From contig JAZLBP010000013.1 in the NCBI GenBank assembly GCA_045613745.1, positions 124,001 through 188,000 on the forward strand: DNA of 64,000 nucleotides, written 5' to 3'. This DNA comes from UBA940 sp045613745 (GTDB lineage: Bacteria > Bacteroidota > Bacteroidia > Bacteroidales > Rikenellaceae). The position numbers and the translations under genes are program-made. Every line of letters begins with the position of its first letter. Within the stretch, counting starts at the first letter, position 1. This document shows, in pieces, positions 7,895-15,953 of this stretch. The notes under the pieces are model-generated. The model had not been told where the DNA came from, did not search any database, and worked only from the letters and a program-made list of their open reading frames with translations.

Positions 7895-8323
7895 TTAGAT
7901 TGCGTTTTCAGTGTAATCTCGGCGTACAATAAATTTAGTGGCTACGGGCAGTTTTTGTGCTCCCAGACGAAGTGCCTCTTTTGCTACCTCGATGGGTACA
8001 CCCTCTGCCTCGAAGAGAATACGACCCGGAGTAATGGGCGCTACGAATCCCTCGGGATTACCTTTACCCTTACCCATACGAACCTCGGCGGGTTTCTTAG
8101 TGATAGGTTTGTCCGGGAAGATGCGGATCCAAATTTGACCCTCACGTTTCATATAACGAGTGATGGCCTGACGCGCTGCTTCGATTTGACGACCGGTAAT
8201 CCAGCAAGATTCCAGAGTCTTAATACCGAACGAACCGAATGCAAGTTGATTACCTCTTTGGGCAAGACCTTTCATCCTGCCTTTTTGCATTCTTCTGAAC
8301 TTGGTCTTTTTAGGCTGTAACAT
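7895..8323 (-). CDS. rplP: 50S ribosomal protein L16
   Basis: L16 organises the A-site region of the 50S subunit. The 142-residue protein begins MLQPKKTKFRRMQKGRMKGL. It contains the WIRIFPDKPITKKPAEVRMG block and the PGRILFEAEGVPIEVAKEAL C-terminal block. It lies between rpsC (24 nt) and rpmC (15 nt). Confidence 0.98.
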   Translation of the reverse strand: MLQPKKTKFRRMQKGRMKGLAQRGNQLAFGSFGIKTLESCWITGRQIEAARQAITRYMKREGQIWIRIFPDKPITKKPAEVRMGKGKGNPEGFVAPITPGRILFEAEGVPIEVAKEALRLGAQKLPVATKFIVRRDYTENAI

Positions 8324-8347
8324 TTTCTATTTTCGCTTTAGTCCGTT

Positions 8348-9085
8348 TTACTTATTGTTTCTTCTCTTGCCACGACCGCCTTTGGGACCACGACCGCCTT
8401 GTTGGCTTTGGCCGTTGTACGAGCCGGTGTTGGCGTTTTGGTATTCGAACAGGTCACGTTTGCCATATACGATACCGGTGCAGATCCAAACCTTTACACC
8501 AAGCAGACCTACTTTGGTCAGAGCCTCTGCCAAGAAGTAGTCTACATCAGCGCGGAAGGTGTGCAGAGGAATACGACCCTCTTTGTAGGTCTCGCTGCGT
8601 GCCATCTCAGCACCACCGATACGACCCGAAATTTGGATTTTGATACCCTCGGCGCCACCACGCATTGCCGACGAAATTGCAGTTTTCACTGCGCGGCGAT
8701 ACGATACACGGCCTTCGAGTTGACGAGCGATGTTGTTCGCTACGATCACAGCATCAATGTCGGGGCGTTTTACCTCAAAGATGTTGATTTGAACATCTTT
8801 GCCGGTCAGTTTTTTCAGCTCCTCTTTGAGTTTGTCAACCTCTTGACCACCTTTACCGATAATGATACCGGGACGAGCGGTCGAAATTGTTACAGTAACG
8901 AGTTTGAGAGTTCTCTCGATGATAATCTTCGAAATACTTGCTTTAGCCAAACGGGCGTTCAAATATTTCCTGATAGTTGCATCTTCCACCAAACGCGATG
9001 AAAAATCCTTACCGCCGAACCAGTTCGAGTCCCAGCTACGGATGTAGCCTACACGGTTTGCTATTGGATTAACTTTTTGTCCCAT
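8348..9085 (-). CDS. rpsC: 30S ribosomal protein S3
   Basis: S3 lines the mRNA entry tunnel and contributes to helicase activity. The 245-residue protein starts MGQKVNPIANRVGYIRSWDS, carries a KH domain (RPGIIIGKGGQEVDKLKEEL) and the conserved GRIGGAEMARSETYKEGRIP block. Its C-terminus is a low-complexity Gln/Gly/Arg tail (SQQGGRGPKGGRGKRR), an extension beyond the conserved core. It lies 8 nt after rplV and 24 nt before rplP. Confidence 0.98.
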   Translation of the reverse strand: MGQKVNPIANRVGYIRSWDSNWFGGKDFSSRLVEDATIRKYLNARLAKASISKIIIERTLKLVTVTISTARPGIIIGKGGQEVDKLKEELKKLTGKDVQINIFEVKRPDIDAVIVANNIARQLEGRVSYRRAVKTAISSAMRGGAEGIKIQISGRIGGAEMARSETYKEGRIPLHTFRADVDYFLAEALTKVGLLGVKVWICTGIVYGKRDLFEYQNANTGSYNGQSQQGGRGPKGGRGKRRNNK

Positions 9086-9093
9086 TGCCTAAA

Positions 9094-9501
9094 CTATTTT
9101 TCTTCGGTTACCATTTTATCTACTACGATTGTCACGTGGTTCGAGCGCTTGCGAATACGGTGAGCACGACCTTGGGGAGCCGGTTGCACACGTTTCAACA
9201 TTCTGCCGCCATCGACAAAAATCTCTTTAACACAGAGTTGAACATCTTCCAGACGAACACCCTCATTTTTGGCTTGCCAGTTAGCGATAGCCGAGCTGAG
9301 GAGTTTCTCCAATTTGATAGATGCCTCTTTCTTCGAGAAGCGCAAAATACCCAATGCTTTGTTTACTTCAACGCCACGGATGATGTCTGCAACCAGACGC
9401 ATTTTGCGGGGCGAAGTAGGGCAATCACGCAATATCGCTATTGCTTTTTGTTTTTTCTCAGCCTTTCTTACCTCGGCTGCTTTATTTTTTCTTGCACCCA
9501 T
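9094..9501 (-). CDS. rplV: 50S ribosomal protein L22
   Basis: L22 forms part of the peptide exit tunnel through its long beta-hairpin. The 135-residue protein has CPTSPRKMRLVADIIRGVEV and the hairpin-region sequence MLKRVQPAPQGRAHRIRKRS, which is intact (no deletion in the macrolide-resistance hairpin). It is 7 nt after rpsS and 8 nt before rpsC. Confidence 0.98.
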   Translation of the reverse strand: MGARKNKAAEVRKAEKKQKAIAILRDCPTSPRKMRLVADIIRGVEVNKALGILRFSKKEASIKLEKLLSSAIANWQAKNEGVRLEDVQLCVKEIFVDGGRMLKRVQPAPQGRAHRIRKRSNHVTIVVDKMVTEEK

Positions 9502-9508
9502 AACTTAA

Positions 9509-9775
9509 CTATTTTCTATTACCCGAGTGACCACGGAAAGTACGGGTAGGAGCGAACTCACCGAGTTTGTGACCTACCATGTTTTCAGTTACATAAACCG
9601 GAATAAATTTGTTTCCGTTGTGAACAGCAATCGTCTGACCAACAAAATCAGGCGAAATCATACTTGCACGCGACCAAGTCTTGATTACGGCTTTATTGCC
9701 CGACTCGTTTTGTGCGATAACACGTGCTTCGAGTTTCGGCTCAATAAAAGGTCCTTTCTTTAATGAACGGCTCAT
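9509..9775 (-). CDS. rpsS: 30S ribosomal protein S19
   Basis: S19 lies in the 30S head and bridges to the 50S subunit beside S13. The 88-residue product starts MSRSLKKGPFIEPKLEARVI and contains HNGNKFIPVYVTENMVGHKL and FAPTRTFRGHSG, all hallmark S19 blocks. It lies 15 nt after rplB and 7 nt before rplV. Confidence 0.98.
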   Translation of the reverse strand: MSRSLKKGPFIEPKLEARVIAQNESGNKAVIKTWSRASMISPDFVGQTIAVHNGNKFIPVYVTENMVGHKLGEFAPTRTFRGHSGNRK

Positions 9776-9790
9776 ATTATGCTATTTTAA

Positions 9791-10615
9791 TTATTTTTTC
9801 CTTTTTGAAATGATAAACTTGCTGGTAGTTTTCTTGGGGTTGCGAGTTTTGTAACCCTTAGCCAACAGACCAGTACGCGAACGGGGGTGACCTCCAGATT
9901 GACGACCTTCACCACCACCCATCGGGTGATCCACGGGGTTCATTACAACACCACGGTTGTGGGGACGGCGGCCGAGCCAGCGGTTACGGCCCGCTTTACC
10001 GCTGCTCTCGAGGTTGTGGTCTACGTTCGACACAACACCTACGGTAGCACGGCAGGTAACAAGTACCATACGGGTTTCGCCCGAAGGAAGTTTAATAATA
10101 GCAAATTTGCCCTCACGAGCCAACAGTTGAGCATAGGTGCCGGCGCTACGAGCCATTGCAGCTCCTTGGCCGGGGTAGAGTTCGATTGCGTGTACGACAG
10201 TACCCAGAGGAATCTCCGACAGGGGGAGAGCGTTACCAACCTCAGGAGCAACACCGGTACCGCTTACGATGGTTTGACCTACTTGAAGGCCGTTGGGAGC
10301 CAAGATATAGCTCTTCTCGCCGTCAGCGTAGCATACCAGAGCGATGCGTGCAGTACGGTTGGGGTCGTACTCGATAGTTTTAACGGTTGCAGGTACGCCG
10401 TCTTTTGCACGTTTGAAGTCAATCAGACGGTAACGTTGTTTGTGACCGCCACCGAGGTAGCGCATGGTCATCTTACCTGTGTTATTACGGCCACCCGAAC
10501 TTTTCTTGGGTTGGAGAAGCGATTTCTCAGGAGTCGAGGTTGTAATCTCGTCGTAAGCCGCAATGATTTTATGTCTTGTACCCGGAGTAATGGGTTTAAA
10601 TTTTCTTACTGCCAT
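9791..10615 (-). CDS. rplB: 50S ribosomal protein L2
   Basis: L2 is essential for subunit association and supports the peptidyl-transferase centre. The 274-residue protein starts MAVRKFKPITPGTRHKI and has an OB-fold and an SH3-like domain. It keeps the conserved loop NPVDHPMGGGEGRQSGGHPR with the His that lies near the active centre. It is 5 nt after rplW and 15 nt before rpsS. Confidence 0.98.
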   Translation of the reverse strand: MAVRKFKPITPGTRHKIIAAYDEITTSTPEKSLLQPKKSSGGRNNTGKMTMRYLGGGHKQRYRLIDFKRAKDGVPATVKTIEYDPNRTARIALVCYADGEKSYILAPNGLQVGQTIVSGTGVAPEVGNALPLSEIPLGTVVHAIELYPGQGAAMARSAGTYAQLLAREGKFAIIKLPSGETRMVLVTCRATVGVVSNVDHNLESSGKAGRNRWLGRRPHNRGVVMNPVDHPMGGGEGRQSGGHPRSRTGLLAKGYKTRNPKKTTSKFIISKRKK

Positions 10616-10620
10616 CTTCG

Positions 10621-10911
10621 TTAGATATTACTGTAAAAATCAATCTTATCGCCATCTTTCAAGGTAACCACAGCTTTTTTGTAGTGGTTGGTGCGACCGC
10701 TGAGCAGACCCGCTTTGGTGTAGCGGCTCTTGTTTTTGCCCATATAAACCATAGTGTTTACGCTGGTCACTACAACACCGTACATTTTCTCTACGGCTTC
10801 CTTGATTTGCAGTTTGTTAGCGTCTTTGTTTACGATGAAACCGTATTGGTTCAACTTCTCGCCCATCTCCGTCATTTGCTCGGTCAGGACCGGTTTGATA
10901 ATAATCTCCAT
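10621..10911 (-). CDS. rplW: 50S ribosomal protein L23
   Basis: L23 is at the peptide exit and is the main docking site for trigger factor and SRP. The 96-residue product starts MEIIIKPVLTEQMTEMGEKL and has the VEKMYGVVVTSVNTMVYMGK block with the basic loop GRTNHYKKAVVTLKDGD. It lies between rplD (8 nt) and rplB (5 nt). Confidence 0.97.
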   Translation of the reverse strand: MEIIIKPVLTEQMTEMGEKLNQYGFIVNKDANKLQIKEAVEKMYGVVVTSVNTMVYMGKNKSRYTKAGLLSGRTNHYKKAVVTLKDGDKIDFYSNI

Positions 10912-10919
10912 AGTAAATC

Positions 10920-11549
10920 TTAAGCTAACATTTCATTTAATACGTTTACTGCGCCCTCAGCCAATACGATTTGGTTTGCGTTCATAACATCGTAAGTGTT
11001 AACGTTCGATGCCAAAACAACCTTTACGTTTTGGAGGTTACGAGCCGAAAGAATCAGGTTGGTGTCAACCTCAGGTACTACGACCAGAATCTTTTTGCCT
11101 GCAACATTGAGGTTTTGTTCGATAGCGATAAAGCTTTTGGTTTTAGGTGCCTCGACAGTAAGGTTCTCGACAACGGTAATAGCCTCTGCTTTTGCTTTGT
11201 AAGTGAGTGCGCTACGGCGAGCAAGTTGTTTGAGTTTCTTGTTCAACTTGAAGCTGTAATCGCGGGGTACGGGACCGAAGATACGGCCACCACCGGGGAA
11301 CAGGGGCGACAAGATGCTACCGCAACGTGCACCACCAGTACCTTTTTGACGTTTCAGTTTGCGAGTCGAACCAGCAACCTCATTACGTTGTTTTGCTTTG
11401 TGGGTTCCTTGACGACGGTTAGCAAGATATTGCTTAACATCGAGATAAATTGCGTGGTCATTGGGGTTCTCCACGCCGAAGACTACGTCCGAAAGAACTA
11501 CTTTCTTACCAGTCTCTTTACCGAGGGTGTTTAATACTGCTAATTCCAT
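10920..11549 (-). CDS. rplD: 50S ribosomal protein L4
   Basis: L4 reaches into the exit tunnel beside L22. It contains the loop RQGTHKAKQRNEVAGSTRKL and the GTGGARCGSILSPLFPGGGR block. I start it at the ATG at 11547-11549 (MELAVLNTLGKE), one nucleotide after the rplC stop. The in-frame ATG 12 nt further upstream would overlap rplC and adds only MRSK. That gives 209 residues. In E. coli L4 is also the S10-operon autorepressor; no such leader is obvious here. Confidence 0.97.
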   Translation of the reverse strand: MELAVLNTLGKETGKKVVLSDVVFGVENPNDHAIYLDVKQYLANRRQGTHKAKQRNEVAGSTRKLKRQKGTGGARCGSILSPLFPGGGRIFGPVPRDYSFKLNKKLKQLARRSALTYKAKAEAITVVENLTVEAPKTKSFIAIEQNLNVAGKKILVVVPEVDTNLILSARNLQNVKVVLASNVNTYDVMNANQIVLAEGAVNVLNEMLA

Positions 11550-11550
11550 C

Positions 11551-12165
11551 TTACTTCTCAATTTTAACGTACGAACCTTTTGCTCCGGGAATCGAACCTT
11601 TCACGAGGATCAGGTTGTTCTCGGGAATTACTTTAACAACTTTAAGGTTAAGAACCTTAACTTGTGCGCAACCGTAGTGTCCGGGAAGGCGTTTGCCTTT
11701 GAACACGCGCGAAGGGTAAGAAGACGCTCCCAGCGAACCGGGTTTACGTTGGCGGTTGTGTTGACCGTGAGTCTGACCGCCCACTCCACCAAAGCCGTGG
11801 CGTTTCACAACGCCTTGGAAACCCCTACCTTTCGAGATGCCGGTTACGTCAACCCAGTCGCCCTCTACGAACAACTCGGCGGTAATAACATCACCCAGGT
11901 TGTGCTCCTCTGCAAAGTCGAACTCTGCGAGTTTGCGTTTGGGGGTAACACCTGCTTTTTTGAAGTGTCCCATAAGACTACTGCTGGCGTGTTTTTCAGT
12001 GGTTTCGTCATAGGCAATCTGAACTGCCGAGTAGCCATCCTTCTCGACGCTTTTCAGTTGCGTAACAACACACGGACCAGCCTCAATAACAGTGCATGGC
12101 GTATTTTTGCCCTCAACACTGAAAACGGAAGTCATTCCGATTTTTTTTCCAATTAGTCCTGACAT
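11551..12165 (-). CDS. rplC: 50S ribosomal protein L3
   Basis: L3 initiates 50S assembly and its long loop reaches the peptidyl-transferase centre. The 204-residue protein begins MSGLIGKKIGMTSVFSVEGK and has the conserved GRGFQGVVKRHGFGGVGGQT and SSYPSRVFKGKRLPGHYG blocks. The residue in the tunnel loop that PrmB methylates is probably the Gln of GGQTHG. rpsJ lies 79 nt upstream and rplD starts 1 nt after the stop. Confidence 0.98.
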   Translation of the reverse strand: MSGLIGKKIGMTSVFSVEGKNTPCTVIEAGPCVVTQLKSVEKDGYSAVQIAYDETTEKHASSSLMGHFKKAGVTPKRKLAEFDFAEEHNLGDVITAELFVEGDWVDVTGISKGRGFQGVVKRHGFGGVGGQTHGQHNRQRKPGSLGASSYPSRVFKGKRLPGHYGCAQVKVLNLKVVKVIPENNLILVKGSIPGAKGSYVKIEK

Positions 12166-12244
12166 AGTGTCTGTTTACTTAAAATATAAAAGTGTAATTC
12201 TTTTTTTGTTTGTGGTGTTCTGCCTATATATTATAATAGGTATA

Positions 12245-12553
12245 TTACAGAACGGTGATTTGTACCTCTACGCCGGTGGGCAACTCGAGTTTCATCAGCG
12301 CGTCGATAGTTTTCGAAGTCGAGCTGTAAATGTCGAGGATGCGTTTGAAGGTGCAGAGTTGGAACTGCTCGCGAGCTTTCTTGTTTACGAAAGTCGAACG
12401 GTTCACGGTAAAAATCTTCTTGCGAGTAGGAAGGGGCACGGGACCGCTTACAACTGCGCCGGTAGTTTTTACGGTTTTGAGAATCTTGTCGGCCGACTTG
12501 TCAACCAAGGTGTGGTCGAAAGATTTCATTGTGATTCTAATCTTTTGGCTCAT
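12245..12553 (-). CDS. rpsJ: 30S ribosomal protein S10
   Basis: S10 is a 30S head protein and also, as NusE, a transcription antitermination factor. The 102-residue product contains MSQKIRITMKSFDHTLVDKS, GPVPLPTRKKIFTVNRSTFV and the usual C-terminal KLELPTGVEVQITVL. It starts 2 nt after the fusA stop. In many bacteria tuf lies here instead; it is absent. The 79-nt spacer after it, before rplC, contains no promoter I recognise. Confidence 0.98.
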   Translation of the reverse strand: MSQKIRITMKSFDHTLVDKSADKILKTVKTTGAVVSGPVPLPTRKKIFTVNRSTFVNKKAREQFQLCTFKRILDIYSSTSKTIDALMKLELPTGVEVQITVL

Positions 12554-12555
12554 TG

Positions 12556-14667
12556 TTATTCAATATTTTTACGTTTTCCAGCTGCTTTTTCGATGACCTC
12601 CTGTGCTACGTTGTTAGGAACGACATCGTATTTGTTGAACTCCATCGACGAAGTTGCACGACCCGACGAAAGGGTACGAAGAACGGTTACATAACCGAAC
12701 ATCTCCGACAGGGGCACTTTGGCTTTAACCACACGTGCGTTACCTTTTTGCTCCATACCGGCAATTTGGCCACGACGTTTGTTAAGGTCACCAATGATAT
12801 CACCCATGTTCTCCTCGGGAGTTACTACCTCAACCGACATGATCGGCTCTTGGAGTACTGCGCCTGCTTTTGCTGCTACGGCACGGAAACCGTTGCGAGC
12901 GCAAATCTCAAACGAGAGGGCATCCGAGTCAACGGGGTGGAACGAACCATCCTTCAAAACAACACGCATGCTATCAACAGGGTAACCTGCCAGTGCACCG
13001 TTTGCCATTGCTGCCTCGAAACCTTTTTGTACGGCGGGGATGTACTCGCGGGGAACGTTACCGCCCTTAACCTCGTCTACGAACTCCAAGCCGGGTTTAT
13101 CGCCCAATGCAGGACCGATTTCGAAAATAATATCTGCAAACTTACCACGACCACCAGTTTGTTTCTTGAATACCTCACGGTGTTGGATGGGTTTGGTAAG
13201 AGCCTCTTTGTACGATACTTGGGGTGCACCTTGGTTGATCTCTACGCCGAACTCACGTTTCAGACGGTCAACGATGATATCCAAGTGCAGCTCACCCATA
13301 CCGCTAATTACGGTTTGACCGCTATCCTCATCGGTTTTAACGGTGAAGGTGGGATCCTCCTCAGCGAGTTTAGCCAGACCCATACCCAGTTTGTCGAGGT
13401 CTTTTTGAGTTTTGGGCTCAACAGCAAGACCAATCACAGGCTCGGGGAAGGTCATCGACTCGAGTACGATAGGAGCTTTCTCGTCGCACAAGGTGTCACC
13501 GGTACGAACCTCTTTGAAACCTACTGCAGCGCAGATATCACCAGCCTCAACGAACTCGATGGGGTTTTGTTTGTTCGAGTGCATTTGGTACAGACGGCTG
13601 ATACGCTCTTTCTTGCCCGAACGGCTGTTAAGAACATACGAACCAGCGTCCAAACGGCCCGAGTAAGCGCGGATGAAAGCCAGACGACCTACGAAGGGGT
13701 CGGTAGCGATCTTAAATGCAAGTGCACAGAAGGGATCGGTAGCAGCAGCGTTACGTACGCTCTCGTCGCCGGTCGAAGGATTGGTACCGATGATAGCGGG
13801 TACATCCATAGGCGAAGGCAGGTAAGCGATGATGCTGTCGAGCAACAGTTGCACACCTTTATTTTTAAACGACGAACCGCAGAGCATAGGAATCAGCTTC
13901 ATCGAGCAGGTTGCTTTACGGATAGCAGCCATAAGCTCCTCGCGGGTAATCGAATCGGGATCGGTGAAGAATTTCTCCATCAGAGCCTCATCCTCAGCAG
14001 CTACCTCCTCGATCAGTTTGTTACGCCACTCCTCAGCCTCAGCTTGCATCTCAGCGGGGATGTCTTTGAGCTCGAAGTTATCGCGAACGTTTTTGTCATC
14101 GAAGTAGTAGATTGCCTTCATATCGATAAGGTCAACCAATCCTACGAATTTATCCTCCGAGCCGATAGGCAATACCAGAGGAAGGGGGTTAGCACCCAAA
14201 CGCTCTTTAACTTGAGCGCAAACGTTCATAAAGTCAGCACCGGTACGGTCCATTTTGTTTACGTAACCGATACGGGGAACGTTGTATTTGTCAGCCTGAC
14301 GCCAAACAGTCTCACTTTGGGGCTCAACACCACCAACAGCACAGAAAGTTGCAACAGCACCGTCCAACACACGCAGCGAACGCTCTACCTCTACGGTAAA
14401 GTCAACGTGTCCCGGGGTGTCGATCAGGTTGATTTGATAGGTTTTAGAGTTGTAGTTCCAGAAGGCGGTAGTAGCAGCCGAGGTGATGGTAATACCACGC
14501 TCTTGCTCTTGTGCCATCCAGTCCATAGTGGCAGTACCCTCGTGAGTCTCACCAATTTTGTGAGTCTTTCCGGTGTAGAAAAGAATACGCTCCGAAGTGG
14601 TTGTTTTACCGGCATCGATGTGCGCCATGATACCGATATTTCTGGTAAATCTTAAATCTCTTGCCAT
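12556..14667 (-). CDS. fusA: elongation factor G
   Basis: EF-G is the GTPase that drives translocation on the ribosome. The 703-residue protein starts MARDLRFTRNIGIMAHIDAG. Its G motifs are all present: AHIDAGKTT (G1), RGITITSAAT (switch I end), DTPGHVDF (G3) and NKMDR (G4). Domains II to V follow at normal length, so it is a full, conventional EF-G. It lies between rpsG (16 nt) and rpsJ (2 nt). A single fusA in the str position suggests this is the main EF-G. Confidence 0.98.
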   Translation of the reverse strand: MARDLRFTRNIGIMAHIDAGKTTTSERILFYTGKTHKIGETHEGTATMDWMAQEQERGITITSAATTAFWNYNSKTYQINLIDTPGHVDFTVEVERSLRVLDGAVATFCAVGGVEPQSETVWRQADKYNVPRIGYVNKMDRTGADFMNVCAQVKERLGANPLPLVLPIGSEDKFVGLVDLIDMKAIYYFDDKNVRDNFELKDIPAEMQAEAEEWRNKLIEEVAAEDEALMEKFFTDPDSITREELMAAIRKATCSMKLIPMLCGSSFKNKGVQLLLDSIIAYLPSPMDVPAIIGTNPSTGDESVRNAAATDPFCALAFKIATDPFVGRLAFIRAYSGRLDAGSYVLNSRSGKKERISRLYQMHSNKQNPIEFVEAGDICAAVGFKEVRTGDTLCDEKAPIVLESMTFPEPVIGLAVEPKTQKDLDKLGMGLAKLAEEDPTFTVKTDEDSGQTVISGMGELHLDIIVDRLKREFGVEINQGAPQVSYKEALTKPIQHREVFKKQTGGRGKFADIIFEIGPALGDKPGLEFVDEVKGGNVPREYIPAVQKGFEAAMANGALAGYPVDSMRVVLKDGSFHPVDSDALSFEICARNGFRAVAAKAGAVLQEPIMSVEVVTPEENMGDIIGDLNKRRGQIAGMEQKGNARVVKAKVPLSEMFGYVTVLRTLSSGRATSSMEFNKYDVVPNNVAQEVIEKAAGKRKNIE

Positions 14668-14683
14668 AATAGATTTCCTCTAA

Positions 14684-15160
14684 CTAAAATCTGAAGTGTG
14701 CGAATGCCTTGTTGGCCTCTGCCATACGGTGCATCTCCTCTTTACGTTTGAATGCAGCACCCTCATTGTTGTAAGCAGCCATTACCTCAGCAGCAAGTTT
14801 CTCTGCCATCGAGTGACCGGCGCGTTTACGCGAATAAAGGACCATATTTTTCATCGAAAGTGAAATCTTACGCTCCGGTCTAACCTCGGTAGGTACTTGG
14901 AAGGTAGCACCACCAACACGGCGCGATTTAACTTCGACTTGCGGCGTGATGTTCTCCAATGCTTGTTTCCAAATCTCCAGAGGAGCCTTGTCTGCATCTT
15001 TCATCTTCTCGCCAACCATATCCATTGCGTCATAGAATATGGCATACGCAATACTCTTCTTGCCATCCAGCATCAAGTTATTTACAAAGCGTGTAACCAT
15101 TACATCGCCAAACTTGGGATCCGGAAGTAGAATTCGCTTTTTAGGCTTTGCTTTTCTCAT
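14684..15160 (-). CDS. rpsG: 30S ribosomal protein S7
   Basis: S7 nucleates assembly of the 30S head and contacts the E-site tRNA. The 158-residue protein starts MRKAKPKKRILLPDPKFGDV and has the VTRFVNNLMLDGKKSIAYAI block and the C-terminal EEMHRMAEANKAFAHFRF. It is slightly extended at the N-terminus relative to E. coli in the basic segment. It lies 32 nt after rpsL and 16 nt before fusA. Confidence 0.98.
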   Translation of the reverse strand: MRKAKPKKRILLPDPKFGDVMVTRFVNNLMLDGKKSIAYAIFYDAMDMVGEKMKDADKAPLEIWKQALENITPQVEVKSRRVGGATFQVPTEVRPERKISLSMKNMVLYSRKRAGHSMAEKLAAEVMAAYNNEGAAFKRKEEMHRMAEANKAFAHFRF

Positions 15161-15192
15161 TGTTTAAAACTTTTCTTAGTTGTTTTTGTTGA

Positions 15193-15570
15193 CTACTTTT
15201 GTTTGGGGCGTTTTGCACCGTATTTCGAGCGACGTTGACGACGACCGTCTACACCTGCGGAATCCAATGCACCGCGTACAAGGTGGTAACGTACACCGGG
15301 GAGGTCTTTTACACGACCACCGCGAACCAATACGATAGAGTGTTCTTGCAGGTTGTGACCCTCACCGGGGATGTAGGCATTCACCTCTTTACCGTTGGTC
15401 AAACGAACCCTCGCAACTTTACGCATAGCCGAGTTAGGCTTCTTGGGAGTGGTGGTGTAAACACGCACACACACACCGCGTCGTTGCGGACAAGCGTCAA
15501 GCGAAGGCGACTTGCTCTTGAACTCAAGTTGCTCACGACCGCTTCTTACTAACTGTTGAATAGTAGGCAT
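15193..15570 (-). CDS. rpsL: 30S ribosomal protein S12
   Basis: S12 sits at the decoding centre. The 125-residue protein starts MPTIQQLVRSGREQLEFKSK. The streptomycin-contact segment TPKKPNSAMRK (Lys43/Lys44) and the loop GRVKDLPGVRYHLVRG are wild type, so no classical streptomycin-resistance substitution is visible. It is the first gene of the ribosomal operon; the region upstream carries two candidate promoters. Confidence 0.98.
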   Translation of the reverse strand: MPTIQQLVRSGREQLEFKSKSPSLDACPQRRGVCVRVYTTTPKKPNSAMRKVARVRLTNGKEVNAYIPGEGHNLQEHSIVLVRGGRVKDLPGVRYHLVRGALDSAGVDGRRQRRSKYGAKRPKQK

Positions 15571-15636
15571 CTTAAACTTTGTCCTTTAATGTGTTTTGTT
15601 AATTAATTTCACTGCCCGTTCACTCGAACGAGCGTG

Positions 15637-15666
15637 CAAAGTTACTCATTTTTTTTGATATACAAA
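15637..15666 (-). promoter_or_regulatory. rpsL (str-S10-spc) operon promoter
   Basis: On the minus strand, TAACTTTG (15637-15644) matches the -7 consensus TAnnTTTG, and TTTG (15663-15666) lies 18 bp upstream as the -33 element. The predicted start is about 70 nt before the rpsL ATG. The sequence running from the -7 box into the transcript, CTTTGCACGCTC (15630-15641), is identical to that at the internal promoter before rpsH. Confidence 0.75.
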
Positions 15667-15780
15667 ATATTTATAAACTCTTTCGTGCTGTTTTTGCGCT
15701 ATTTCAGCCCCATTTCGCCAAAATACCCATCATAAATTCTTATGGAATTTTCAATGTAATAGTTTTGACTTATTGTATTG

Positions 15781-15788
15781 CAAAGATA
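15781..15788 (-). promoter_or_regulatory. possible second, distal rpsL-operon promoter
   Basis: Reading the minus strand, 15781-15788 is TATCTTTG, an exact -7 match. A weak -33-like ATTG lies at 15811-15814, a spacing of 22 bp. It is 211 nt upstream of rpsL and would give a long leader. Only the -7 match is strong, so this is tentative. Confidence 0.4.
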
Positions 15789-15925
15789 CCAAACTTGTAG
15801 TACTGAATATCAATAACTTACAACTGCTAGCAATCTCACAAAAGCCCCGTCCGACCACCCGCTCCTCAAAACGGTCGCATCACCCGAAAAAAGTGAAAAA
15901 AATATCCCGATTCGATAAAATTTTC

Positions 15926-15933
15926 TATCTTTG
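15926..15933 (+). promoter_or_regulatory. promoter of the TPM-lemA operon
   Basis: TATCTTTG at 15926-15933 is an exact match to the Bacteroidetes -7 element, 20 nt before the ATG at 15954. The short A-rich leader (aaaaagcacaatcacaaaa) is typical of the phylum. I do not see a clean TTTG -33 element at the expected distance. Confidence 0.55.
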
Positions 15934-15953
15934 TAAAAAGCACAATCACAAAA

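Larger units (their letters stand above)
15571..15953. other. divergent intergenic region, rpsL / TPM-domain gene
   Basis: This 383-bp non-coding stretch separates the minus-strand ribosomal operon from the plus-strand TPM gene. It is AT-rich. It holds the proximal rpsL promoter (15637-15666), a second upstream -7-like box on the minus strand (15781-15788) and the plus-strand -7 box (15926-15933). The open frames inside it have no recognisable protein content and I do not call a gene. Confidence 0.7.

Noticed and set aside
12223..12242. Short AT-rich inverted repeat CCTAT...ATAGG between rplC and rpsJ
   Set aside because: The stem is only 5 bp in an AT-rich spacer and is not next to a -7 element, so it can easily arise by chance.
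12553..14655. A 700-codon plus-strand frame opposite fusA
   Set aside because: It is a shadow of the highly conserved, codon-biased EF-G gene; the sequence has no protein-like blocks.
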